This document shows, one piece after another, positions 56,131 to 64,000 of a stretch of DNA of 64,000 nt. Positions within the stretch are counted from its first letter, which is position 1, and every line of letters begins with the position of its first letter. The notes beneath the pieces were generated by a model. The model ran no database searches, was not told the origin of the DNA, and worked only from the letters and a program-made list of their open reading frames with translations. Both the position numbers and the translations under genes were made by a program. Source of the DNA: Sphingomonas mali NBRC 15500 (GTDB taxonomy: Bacteria > Pseudomonadota > Alphaproteobacteria > Sphingomonadales > Sphingomonadaceae). Where the stretch lies: positions 1 through 64,000 of the forward strand of contig NZ_BCYX01000007.1 in NCBI RefSeq assembly GCF_001598415.1, given 5' to 3'.

Positions 56131-58986
56131 ATGAATCGCGTACGCATCACACAACGCACCTCGGTGGCTACCTTGGCGCTGATCGCTGGTCTGTCGGCAA
56201 TGCCGGCATTCGCCCAGGACACCGCCGGCGCCACCCCCGCAGCAGCAGCATCCGCCACCGGCGACGAAATCGTCGTCACCGGATCGCGCATTCGCCGTAG
56301 CCCGCTGGATAGCGACAAGCCGGTCGTCACCGTTGACGAAGCGGCAATGGCCAAGACCGGACTCAGTTCGGTTGCCGACGTGCTTCAGCGCCTGCCCAGC
56401 GCGGGCGGCGGGCTGAACACCAAGGTCAACAATGCCGGCAATATCGGCGGTCCCCCCGACGGCACCGGCGTCAGTTCGGGCTCGGCCGAGATCGATTTGC
56501 GCTATCTTGGCGCCAAGCGCACGCTCGTGCTCGTCGATGGATTGCGGTTCGTGAACGGGTCCGCCGCGGGCGGGATTCCGGCCTCGGTCGACCTCAACGA
56601 AATCCCGACCAACATGATCGAGCGCGTCGAAGTGCTCCAGTCCGGCGCGTCGCCGCTCTACGGCTCGGACGCGGTCGCCGGGGTGGTGAACATCATCACC
56701 CGCCAGGCGCAGAAAGGGCTCAAGGCATCAGCGCAATTCGGCACCTATCGGGAAGGCGATGGCCATACCACCGACCTCCAGCTGAGCTATGGCATCCAGT
56801 CGCCATCGACCGGCACGTCGCTGGTCTTCGGTGCGACCTATACCAAGCAGGAAGCGGTGAGCACCGCCAACCGCGCCATCTCGCTATTCCCGACCGCCGG
56901 CATCACCTCGTGCGCGGTGCCGACCAGCGGCTGCAGCAGCGCCATCCCCAATGGCCGGTTCGACGTGCTTGGCCAGAGCCTGACCCTGGTCGCCCCGGTG
57001 GTCGGGCGCAAGCCGGTCTATCCGACCGATTTCCGGGACTATACGCTCGCCGACCGGTTCAATTTCGCGCCGTATAACTATTTGATCACGCCGAACGAGC
57101 GGATCGGCGGGTTCTTCAACTTCAAGCAGGAATTGTCGAGCTCGGTCAATCTGCGGGTCAAATTGGTCTATAACCATCGCCATTCGACCACCGAGGCGGC
57201 GTTCCTGCCGCTGTTCATCGGGCCCGACGCCGGGAACGGCAATCTGCTCGACACGATCTCGGTCGATGCCACCAACCCGTACAATCCGTTCGGCGTGACC
57301 CTGTCCTCGGGCGCGGACGGCACCCCGGCCAATTATTCGACCATCCGGCGGCGCTTCGTCGAAGGCGGCCAGCGCGTCTTCACCCAGGACGTCAACACTT
57401 TCTCGGGCACCGTCACGCTCGACGGCTCGTTCTTCCTCGGCACCAAGAAATGGTATTGGGACGCCAATGCCGTGGTCGGCCTGAATGACGCCCATCAGCT
57501 GTTCACCGGCAACCTCAACGCCGCCAAGCTCGCCAAGGCACTGGGTCCCGTCGCGAATTGCACCGGGGACTGCGTGCCGTTCAACATCTTCGGCGGCCTG
57601 GGGTCGATCACTCCGGCGATGCTGAACTACGTGACGTTCGACGAACGCGACAAGAGTTCGCAACGGCTGTACGATTACACCGCCAATCTGTCGGGCGAGC
57701 TGTTCGACCTGCCCGCCGGCCCGGTCGGAATCGCGATCGGCTACGAACATCGCGTCCAGAAAGCGAGCTACGATCCCGATCCGGTGATCGTGGCGGGGCT
57801 CGGCGCCGACGTGCCGACCAGCCCGGCGCGCGGCGGCTTCAATGTCGACGAAGTCTATGGCGAGCTTCGCGTGCCGATCCTCGCCAACACGCCGTTCTTC
57901 CATCGGCTCGAACTCGACGGTGCGGTCCGCCATTCGGACTATTCGTCGTTCGGCAGCAGCACGACCTTCACCGCTTCGGGCCTGTGGAAACCCGTCGCCG
58001 ACCTGCTGTTCCGCGGCGGCTATGCCGAAAGCCTTCGCGCGCCCAGCATCGGCGAACTCTATGCCGGCCTGTCGCGCAGCGACGCGACGATCAACGACCC
58101 CTGCACCAGCGGCGCCGGCGGATCGTTCCAGACCAATGCGACGGTCAGGGCGAATTGCATCGCCAACGGCGTGCCGGCCAATGGCAGCTATGCCGACCCG
58201 ACCGGCGGACAGCTCGGCGTGTTCTCCAAGGGTAATGCGGCGTTGAAGCCGGAGACCGCCAAGACCTGGACCGCGGGCGGCGTGTACAGCCCGTCCTGGG
58301 CGAAACCATGGTCGTCGGCGCTGAGCCTGGAGGTCAATTACTATAATATCAGCCTGAAGAACGCGATCGACTCGGTGCCGGCGTCGCTCACCTTGGCGCG
58401 CTGCGCGTTCAACGCCGACCCGGTCAGCTGTTCCGCGATCAAGCGCACGCCCAGCGGCACGATCGCGGGCATCAGCGCCGGCTTGCTCAACCTCAACGCG
58501 ATCAAGACCGACGGGCTCGACGCCACCTTCATCTATCGCTCGCCCAAGGTCCGCGGCGGGACGATCGGGTTGTCGGCCAATGCCGCCTATCTGCTGAAGT
58601 ACAATGTCGCGCCGCCATCCGCACCGGTCCAGGTCTGCGCCGGGACCGAACGCTGCCTGGCGACGGACCAGGCATTCCCACGCTTCAAGCTGAACAGCAC
58701 GATCGACTGGTCGTCGCCCGCCTTCGGCGCATCGTTCACCGCGCGCTACATCAGCGCGGTGACCGAAGGGAACGGCCATGTCATGTCGGCGACCTTCTAC
58801 GGAGACGTGCAACTCTACTATTCGCCGCCCTGGATGAACCATGACATGCGCCTGACGATCGGCGTGAACAACGTGTTTAACAAGAACCCGCCGGTCTGCG
58901 CCACGTGCGACAGCGCGAACTTCGATCCGACGACCTACGATATCCCGGGTCAATTCGGTTATGCGCGGTTGTCCTACGGGTTCTGA
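56131..58986 (+). CDS. TonB-dependent outer-membrane receptor
   Basis: The 951-residue protein begins at ATG 56131, with AAAGGGAGA upstream and a signal peptide (ATLALIAGLSAMPAFAQD). The mature start contains DEIVVTGSRIRR, a common sphingomonad TonB-receptor motif. The plug domain shows LGAKRTLVLVDGLRFV and GASPLYGSDAVAGVVNIITR, and the barrel ends in GQFGYARLSYGF. The IVVTGSRI-type receptors with long plug regions often take up oligosaccharides or large organics, but the substrate cannot be told. A longer upstream frame is not used. Confidence 0.92.
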   Translation: MNRVRITQRTSVATLALIAGLSAMPAFAQDTAGATPAAAASATGDEIVVTGSRIRRSPLDSDKPVVTVDEAAMAKTGLSSVADVLQRLPSAGGGLNTKVNNAGNIGGPPDGTGVSSGSAEIDLRYLGAKRTLVLVDGLRFVNGSAAGGIPASVDLNEIPTNMIERVEVLQSGASPLYGSDAVAGVVNIITRQAQKGLKASAQFGTYREGDGHTTDLQLSYGIQSPSTGTSLVFGATYTKQEAVSTANRAISLFPTAGITSCAVPTSGCSSAIPNGRFDVLGQSLTLVAPVVGRKPVYPTDFRDYTLADRFNFAPYNYLITPNERIGGFFNFKQELSSSVNLRVKLVYNHRHSTTEAAFLPLFIGPDAGNGNLLDTISVDATNPYNPFGVTLSSGADGTPANYSTIRRRFVEGGQRVFTQDVNTFSGTVTLDGSFFLGTKKWYWDANAVVGLNDAHQLFTGNLNAAKLAKALGPVANCTGDCVPFNIFGGLGSITPAMLNYVTFDERDKSSQRLYDYTANLSGELFDLPAGPVGIAIGYEHRVQKASYDPDPVIVAGLGADVPTSPARGGFNVDEVYGELRVPILANTPFFHRLELDGAVRHSDYSSFGSSTTFTASGLWKPVADLLFRGGYAESLRAPSIGELYAGLSRSDATINDPCTSGAGGSFQTNATVRANCIANGVPANGSYADPTGGQLGVFSKGNAALKPETAKTWTAGGVYSPSWAKPWSSALSLEVNYYNISLKNAIDSVPASLTLARCAFNADPVSCSAIKRTPSGTIAGISAGLLNLNAIKTDGLDATFIYRSPKVRGGTIGLSANAAYLLKYNVAPPSAPVQVCAGTERCLATDQAFPRFKLNSTIDWSSPAFGASFTARYISAVTEGNGHVMSATFYGDVQLYYSPPWMNHDMRLTIGVNNVFNKNPPVCATCDSANFDPTTYDIPGQFGYARLSYGF

Positions 58987-59212
58987 TCGCAAGTCGACGA
59001 CGGTGGCGGGCGCGTGCGCTCGCCACCGACTCCCGATCACCGACCTCCACCGGCTCTAGCGCCGCGGACAAGGGTCGACAGCTTGCGCTGGTGAAACAGG
59101 AAACGAACGGATCGGCAGGAGGGACGCGTTAGGCCCCTCGACCGGAACGGTGGTCTACGCTTCCGGCCTATTCGACCGCGCCGCGTCGACGGTTCCTGGC
59201 GCTGTCGACCGA
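58987..59212. other. Intergenic region after the receptor
   Basis: This stretch before the 105-bp repeat shows no open frame with a good start and no clear terminator hairpin. The total gap to the next gene is 341 bases, of which the repeat at 59213-59317 takes about a third. Confidence 0.5.
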
Positions 59213-59317
59213 CTAGAGCGTCGCGCGGAAAAGTGGGTACCGGTTTTCCGCAAAAAGCGACTCGACAACAAATACCTAGAGCGGAGTACCTGATTCAGAA
59301 ATCAGGCACTCCGCTCT
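59213..59317. repeat. 105-bp repeat, left copy
   Basis: Begins CTAGAGCGTCGCGCGG and contains an internal hairpin at its inner end (ACTCCGC arms around CTGATT/AATCAG). An inverted copy lies at 63181-63285. CTAGAGCG-type repeats are dispersed in several alphaproteobacteria. The outer ends of both copies face away from the enclosed genes. Confidence 0.9.
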
Positions 59318-59327
59318 ATTGAGGGGC

Positions 59328-60353
59328 TCAGCCCTTCGACAGTTGGTATTCGCGCAAATTTTCGGCGCGGCTGACGTCGTGGCTGGTCACCGCGCTGCCG
59401 AAAGCGGCGCAGAAGACCAAGGCGACGAATGCGATCATGCCGATCGCGAGGCGCCGATTCTTCGTCTTGACCATCGCGCGCAGCGCCGCGGCCGTTTCCG
59501 GATAGAGCAGGATCGCCGAGTTGGACGGCGACCATCGCCGGCGCTTTATGTCCATCTTCGTTTCGTGGCGCCCCCAGCGGTCGATCGCGACGATCAGCGC
59601 CACCAGCGACAGGAAACTGCTGGGCACCCAGATCAGGAACCCGCCGGTCTGTTCGTCGATGATCGCGCGGACCGCGGCGAGGTGCTGACCGGGCGCATAA
59701 GCGGGATAGAATATCTCGCTCTTCACCGTGAGATAGGCGCCGAGCAGGACCTGGCTGAGCACCGCGATCAGGATCATCATCAGCCGCCAGCCATGCGCTG
59801 GCGCATGCGGCGCGGGGCGCCGCTCGAACACGCGGCTCCAGAACAGTAATCCGATCAACAGCAGGCTGAAATGCATCGCCAGCCCGGCGGCGGGCTCGCT
59901 GATGGCATCGGCCTGCAACGCGGGGATTTCCCAGAAATACAGCGTCGCGACATAGAGCGACAGCGCAACCGCCGGGATCGCGATGATCGACCAGGTTCGC
60001 CGCACGACCGGATGCGACAGCCCCGGCTTGAGAACGCGCCGTCGGACTGGCCGCGGCAAGCCGGCGATCAGCAACCCCGCCGGCCGCGACGCGACGATCA
60101 GGATCGGCGAGACGATGCGCGCGATCAGGATGCCGATCTGATGGACCGAGAACAGTTCGTGCGCCCAGTCGGCGAACGGCCATTCGATCGACAGCAGGAA
60201 AGCGACGACGCCGGTGACGAACATCGCGCGGCGCAAGGTCGATACCGGTCGTTCGACCGTCGCCCGTCGTCGGGCGCCCATTTCGTAGGTCAAGCCGATC
60301 AAGATCAGCGGGATCGCACCCGCCACGAAAAACGCCGCACTAGGATCGCTCAT
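59328..60353 (-). CDS. CtaG (caa3 type) family membrane protein
   Basis: The 341-residue polytopic protein has about seven or eight membrane helices and the caa3_CtaG family pattern (SIEWPFADWAHELFSVHQIG, FSLLLIGLLFWSRVFERRP, GGFLIWVPSSFLSLVALIV). Family members assist cytochrome oxidase assembly, probably by copper insertion. The conserved HQIG and WxHELF histidines may bind copper. It is divergent from a second CtaG-like gene only 29 bases away. No oxidase subunit genes are in the window. Confidence 0.85.
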   Translation of the reverse strand: MSDPSAAFFVAGAIPLILIGLTYEMGARRRATVERPVSTLRRAMFVTGVVAFLLSIEWPFADWAHELFSVHQIGILIARIVSPILIVASRPAGLLIAGLPRPVRRRVLKPGLSHPVVRRTWSIIAIPAVALSLYVATLYFWEIPALQADAISEPAAGLAMHFSLLLIGLLFWSRVFERRPAPHAPAHGWRLMMILIAVLSQVLLGAYLTVKSEIFYPAYAPGQHLAAVRAIIDEQTGGFLIWVPSSFLSLVALIVAIDRWGRHETKMDIKRRRWSPSNSAILLYPETAAALRAMVKTKNRRLAIGMIAFVALVFCAAFGSAVTSHDVSRAENLREYQLSKG

Positions 60354-60382
60354 CGCGATGCGTTAACGCGCGCCCCGATGTT

Positions 60383-61357
60383 ATGCCAGTCTTCACATCG
60401 CCCTGGACCTCGGCGCGCGTGAGTTCGGTCCTGTCCGGCGGCCGCCCGAGCCTTGCGGCGACGATCATCGTCGCGACGAGCGCGATCCTGTGGTGGCTCA
60501 GCACCTTCCACGCCGCCGCCATGCCCTCCTGGGCGCCGTGGGACTTCTCCTTTTCCTGGTTCTACGCGACCGCGTTCCCCTTGCTCTGGTATGTCCGCGG
60601 TTGGCGCAGGACGCCGGCCGAGCGGCGGCCGGGCTGGTGGCGAGTCGCGCTCTTCCTGCTCGGCATGGCGCTCATCTATGCCGTGCTGCAGACGCGGCTC
60701 GAATATCTCGCCCAGCACATGTTCTTCCTCAACCGGCTGCAGCATGTCGTCATGCATCACCTCGGCCCGTTCCTGATCGCGCTGGCCTGGCCTTGGGCGA
60801 CGATCCTTGCCGGTGCGCCGCCCGCGGTCAGCCGCCTGGTCGAGACGAAGCCGGTTCGCCGGCTGCTGGCCGCCTCGCGCCAGCCGGTCGTCGCGGCCTT
60901 TCTGTTCGTCGGCCTGATCGCATTGTGGCTCATCCCGGACGTGCATTTTCGCGCGATGATCGATCCCGATCTCTATCTGGTGATGAACTGGACCATGGTC
61001 GGCGACGGCGTGCTGTTCTGGAGCCTGGTCCTCGATCCCCGCGACCGCAGCGAGGCGGGAACCTCGTTCGGGGTTCGCGCGCTGCTCGCGGTCGCGATCA
61101 TGTTCCCGCAGATCGCGATCGGCGCCGTGATCGCGCTGTCGACGCGCGATCTCTACGCCTTTTATACATGGTGCGGGCGGCTCTATCCGTCGATCGGTCC
61201 ACTCGACGACCAGAATTACGGCGGGCTGATCGTGTGGATTCCGCCGGCGATGATGAGCGTCGTCGCGTTGATCCTGGTGCTCAACGCGCTGCGTTTGAAC
61301 GAGGAGCGCCAGTCCGAGGGGCAGGAGGTCATGGCGGCGCCCTGGACCGGTCGCTGA
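60383..61357 (+). CDS. CtaG (caa3 type) family membrane protein
   Basis: A 324-residue protein with about seven membrane helices. Like the divergent neighbour it shows the family features (NRLQHVVMHHLGPFLIALAWPW, in parts; YGGLIVWIPPAMMSVVALILVLN). The histidines in QHVVMHHLG and the LYAFYTWCGRLYP segment with its Cys differ from the other copy, so the two are diverged paralogues. The start may be ATG 60383 or GTG 60419; the 29-base spacing to the divergent gene is too short for two normal promoters, which favours the later start. Confidence 0.83.
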   Translation: MPVFTSPWTSARVSSVLSGGRPSLAATIIVATSAILWWLSTFHAAAMPSWAPWDFSFSWFYATAFPLLWYVRGWRRTPAERRPGWWRVALFLLGMALIYAVLQTRLEYLAQHMFFLNRLQHVVMHHLGPFLIALAWPWATILAGAPPAVSRLVETKPVRRLLAASRQPVVAAFLFVGLIALWLIPDVHFRAMIDPDLYLVMNWTMVGDGVLFWSLVLDPRDRSEAGTSFGVRALLAVAIMFPQIAIGAVIALSTRDLYAFYTWCGRLYPSIGPLDDQNYGGLIVWIPPAMMSVVALILVLNALRLNEERQSEGQEVMAAPWTGR

Positions 61358-61380
61358 GGTCCTGGTCGATCCGGCGACGT

Positions 61381-61998
61381 TTAGCTTAGTAGAGCGCGAA
61401 GATCGCTCGCCGTGCCGTCGATATCGGGTTTGCCGGTCGACAGCGAGCTGATCAGCAGCCGCGCCTTGCCGTCGCGATCGAAGACATAGATGCCCGAACT
61501 GTGTGTGACCTCATACGCGCCGCCGGCGCCGTGCGGATCGACCGAATAGGCCACGCGGTAGCGCCGGGCGAGCGACGCCAGCTGGTCGGGGTCGCCGCGC
61601 AAGGCATCGACATCGCGGCCGAATGCCGCGGCATATTGGTTGAGGACCGCCGGGCTGTCGCGGTTCGGATCGACGGTGACGAACAACACTCGCACGCGGT
61701 CGGCCGATGGCCCCAATCGTTTCAGCACGCGCGCGACATTGCTCAGCGTCAGCGGACAGACATCGGGACAATAGGTGTAGCCGAAATAGAGCAAGGTCAC
61801 CTGGCCGCGGTAATCGGCGGCGGTCACCGCCTTACCGTCCCGCGTCCGCGTCATCGACAATTGCAGCGCCGGCGCCGCACCCGATACGTCGGTCGCGTGC
61901 CAAGCCGCCGCTCGCCGGCAGCCGCCGAGCGATACCCCAGCCAGCACGGCGAGGGCGATGCCGAGCGCGATGGTCCTGCTGCCTGCACCGATCCTCAT
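61381..61998 (-). CDS. SCO1/SenC family lipoprotein (second copy)
   Basis: The 205-residue thioredoxin-fold protein has CPDVC (Cys77, Cys81), YFGYTYCPDVCPLT context and the distal histidine in YEVTHSSGIYVF. A lipobox ends at Cys27. It is a paralogue of the SCO at 9210-9800 but clearly diverged. Placed next to two CtaG-like genes it probably loads copper into the same oxidase. Confidence 0.92.
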   Translation of the reverse strand: MRIGAGSRTIALGIALAVLAGVSLGGCRRAAAWHATDVSGAAPALQLSMTRTRDGKAVTAADYRGQVTLLYFGYTYCPDVCPLTLSNVARVLKRLGPSADRVRVLFVTVDPNRDSPAVLNQYAAAFGRDVDALRGDPDQLASLARRYRVAYSVDPHGAGGAYEVTHSSGIYVFDRDGKARLLISSLSTGKPDIDGTASDLRALLS

Positions 61999-62243
61999 GC
62001 CTCGACCTTCCTTCCGCTTCTGGCGACGCGCGGGCCATGCGCGCGAGAAGCGAGTGACTCAACTCCCCGGGTCGACGTTTCCGGGGGCCAGACGTGAAAA
62101 AGGCTGACGTCCACGGCCTGCGGGGAGGCGTCGGTTCGACGCAGCTCGAAAGCGCGGCTAGCCGCCGATCCACTCCTCCATGGTCAGCTGACCCCGTCGG
62201 GCCGGGCTTTCGCCGGGCGCGTCGCTGACATACAGAATGCAGG

Positions 62244-63134
62244 ATGCTTGATCGTCGAGCCGCGTTGATTGGCGGCACCGCCCTTTTACTTACTGGCGCG
62301 TCCCGGCCGGCGGCAGCCGATATTGCCGCAAGGGTCGCCGATCTCAGGGCGTTGGAACGGCGCGCAAAGGGTCGGCTGGGCGCCTATGTTCTCGATCCGG
62401 TCCGCGGTGTGCGATTCGGCTGGCGGGAAAACGAGCGCTTCGCCCATTGCAGCTCGTTCAAAATGTCGCTCGCCGCCATGATCCTCGCCAAGGCTGATCG
62501 CCGCGAGATCGACCCTGCCGAGGTGTTGCATTGGACCAAGGCCGACATGCTGGGCGTGAGTCCGGTCACCGAAGCCAAGATCGATGCCGGCCTTGCCGTC
62601 GAGGATCTGGCGCGGGCAACCCTGGTGACCAGCGATAATACGGCGGCCAATGTCCTCCTGCGCCGGTTCGGCGGGCCGGTGCAACTGACCCGCTTCTGGC
62701 GGTCGATCGGAGACGATGTCAGTCGCCTCGACCGCTACGAGCCCGAATTGAACCAGACGCCTCCAGGGACCGAACTCGATACGACGACGCCCGCGGCGAT
62801 GGCGGCTACCACAGCAGCATTGATACACGGCAAAACGCTTTCCCGCGCCAGCCGCGCCAAGCTCAAGGCGTGGATGAGAGAAGTGAGAACCGGTCGTGAC
62901 CGCATTCGATCGGGCTTCCCCACCGGATGGGACTCCGGCGACAAGACCGGCACGGGCATTGGAAACACCAAGCACACTTATGTCGATCTGGCATTTGGCG
63001 GTCCCGCCGCTCGGACACCGCTGATCGTTACCGCTTACTTCGAGCCCGCGCGGCTCGTGGAGCCGATGGATCCGGTCGCGACGGCAGCGCTCGCCGAAGT
63101 CGGCCGCATCGCAGCCGCGAGCTTGTCCGCGTAA
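62244..63134 (+). CDS. Class A beta-lactamase
   Basis: The 296-residue enzyme has all catalytic motifs at positions that coincide with the Ambler numbers: SSFK (Ser70/Lys73), SDN (130-132), EPELN (Glu166 to Asn170) and KTG (234-236). An N-terminal DRRAALIGG-type sequence with a hydrophobic core suggests Tat export. It should hydrolyse beta-lactams in the periplasm; the spectrum cannot be told. It differs from the beta-lactamase-like lipoprotein at 1837 in having an intact omega loop. The ATG has only a weak ribosome site. It is adjacent to a copy of the 105-bp repeat. Confidence 0.93.
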   Translation: MLDRRAALIGGTALLLTGASRPAAADIAARVADLRALERRAKGRLGAYVLDPVRGVRFGWRENERFAHCSSFKMSLAAMILAKADRREIDPAEVLHWTKADMLGVSPVTEAKIDAGLAVEDLARATLVTSDNTAANVLLRRFGGPVQLTRFWRSIGDDVSRLDRYEPELNQTPPGTELDTTTPAAMAATTAALIHGKTLSRASRAKLKAWMREVRTGRDRIRSGFPTGWDSGDKTGTGIGNTKHTYVDLAFGGPAARTPLIVTAYFEPARLVEPMDPVATAALAEVGRIAAASLSA

Positions 63135-63180
63135 AACGGATCGACCAGCACCGTTTGTGTCCGGCCAGGACGAGGCCCTT

Positions 63181-63285
63181 AGAGCGGAGTGCCTGATTTC
63201 CGAATCAGTCACTCCACTCCAGGTATTTGTTGTCGCGTCGCTTTTTGCGGAAAACCGGTATCCACTTTTCCGCGCGACGCTCTAG
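63181..63285. repeat. 105-bp repeat, right copy (inverted)
   Basis: Reverse complement of the repeat at 59213-59317 with scattered differences. It begins with AGAGCGGAGTGCCTGATT and ends CGACGCTCTAG. Together the two copies bracket 3.86 kb holding two CtaG-like genes, a SCO gene and a class A beta-lactamase gene. Confidence 0.9.
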
Positions 63286-63336
63286 CCTACAGGCTGCGGA
63301 CTATCCGCCCGCAGCCTGTTTGAGCCTGGTCCTACC

Positions 63337-64000
63337 TCAGCGGAACGAGCCGCTGATCATCACGCCGACGACGCGCGGATCGTTGTAGACGCCCGCGCGA
63401 TAGTTCGACGTGTCGATCGCGCCGATCAGGTTCTTCGTGTTGGTCAGGTTGCGGGCGAATACCGCCAGTTCGTACTTGCCCCAGGCATAGCCGACCTTGC
63501 CGCCCAGCTCGTAATTGCCGTCCGCGCTATATTCGACCGAGCGATAGAGCACGAAGTTGGTCTTGCCCTGGATGTTGAAATCACCGGCGACGAACAGCTT
63601 GCTCTCCCCGCCCAGCGGCAAATCGTACCGCGCGCTCAGGTTGATGTTATAGTCCGGCGCGTTCGGGAACGGATTGCCGTTGATGTTGGCGTAATAATTG
63701 TTGCCGATCCGCACCGTCGGATTGAGCACCGTCTGCGACATCACGCCGCCCGCCGCACCGACCTGGGCATAGACGTTGGGCGCGTTGATCTCGGTGTGCA
63801 GCAGGCTGAGGCCGAGATTGACGCGGAAGTTGTTGGTCGGCCGCGCCTCGAGCTCGGCCTCGACGCCATAGCCCTTGCCCTTGTTGCCGTTGAACAGCAC
63901 GCCGTTTCCGTTGCTGTCGTTGCCGTTCAGCTGGATGTTGTCGATAGTGTAATAGAAGCCGGCGACGTTGAGATGAACGCGATCGTCGGCAAAGACGGTC
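63337..64000 (-). CDS. TonB-dependent receptor, C-terminal part (cut by window edge)
   Basis: The visible 221 residues or so are barrel strands typical of the C-terminal half of a TonB-dependent receptor (LFNGNKGKGYGVEAELEARP, FRVNLGLSLLHTEIN, ELAVFARNLTNTKNLIG) and end in SGSFR. The frame stays open to the window edge, so the N-terminus lies beyond it. The family is common in sphingomonads for polymer or siderophore uptake. Substrate is unknown. Confidence 0.85.
   Translation of the reverse strand, partial: TVFADDRVHLNVAGFYYTIDNIQLNGNDSNGNGVLFNGNKGKGYGVEAELEARPTNNFRVNLGLSLLHTEINAPNVYAQVGAAGGVMSQTVLNPTVRIGNNYYANINGNPFPNAPDYNINLSARYDLPLGGESKLFVAGDFNIQGKTNFVLYRSVEYSADGNYELGGKVGYAWGKYELAVFARNLTNTKNLIGAIDTSNYRAGVYNDPRVVGVMISGSFR

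Noticed and set aside
59213-63285. Insertion sequence
   Set aside because: Inverted repeats are present but I see no transposase inside or near, so it is recorded only as a repeat-bracketed block.

Overview
The window is GC-rich, densely packed DNA with the gene content of a Sphingomonas-like alphaproteobacterium. Pointers are the helicase / S4 protein / FdxA / CarD run, a bacterial CDC48-type AAA protein, three large TonB-dependent receptors, DUF1489 and TIGR02186 proteins, and many GTG/TTG starts. It begins with 22 consecutive G residues, probably a contig-end artefact, and ends inside a TonB receptor gene. I saw no rRNA, tRNA, CRISPR array, transposase or integrase.

Layout. 0.1-13.1 kb: nadB, a class A beta-lactamase-like lipoprotein, a 2OG-Fe(II) oxygenase, polA, a polysaccharide flippase, an ankyrin protein, a SCO protein coupled to a UPF0260 protein and a YgjP-type metallopeptidase, then a class A PBP. 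13.2-16.4 kb: a minus-strand operon of type III PKS, methyltransferase and FAD monooxygenase (phenolic-lipid/alkylquinone type) followed by msrB. 16.5-19.1 kb: an aminotransferase, an orphan gene with non-resident codon use, and a diverged second copy of the aminotransferase 3' end. 19.2-26.8 kb: rpoZ, a phospholipase D, a GFA-family protein, a PmtA-like methyltransferase, a monooxygenase/MFS pair, an SDR and the CDC48 ATPase. 26.9-36.5 kb: a probable small RNA, a LysR regulator, cyclophilin, mgtE, DUF1489, two DUF2807 proteins, carD, fdxA, an S4 protein and a SUV3-like helicase. 36.7-46.6 kb: an M23 peptidase, a three-gene ABC exporter, a HerA-type ATPase, and a TIGR02186/TSUP pair. 46.7-49.4 kb: a TetR repressor divergent from an NTF2-like protein, an alpha/beta hydrolase and a rifampicin ADP-ribosyltransferase. 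49.6-55.8 kb: yqiJ/flotillin, a TonB receptor and a secreted HExxH peptidase. 56.1-64 kb: a second receptor, then a 3.9 kb block (two CtaG-like proteins, SCO, class A beta-lactamase) bracketed by inverted copies of a 105-bp repeat, then the C-terminal part of a third receptor.

The strongest accessory signals are the PKS operon, the palindromic repeat that lies in frame inside the metallopeptidase gene, the duplicated gene end around the orphan gene, the TetR/Arr operon with a visible operator, the repeat-bracketed CtaG/SCO/bla block, a likely small RNA near 26.9 kb, and several families of nested palindromes. None is proven to be a new system. All functions are read from protein motifs and gene order; no database search was run.
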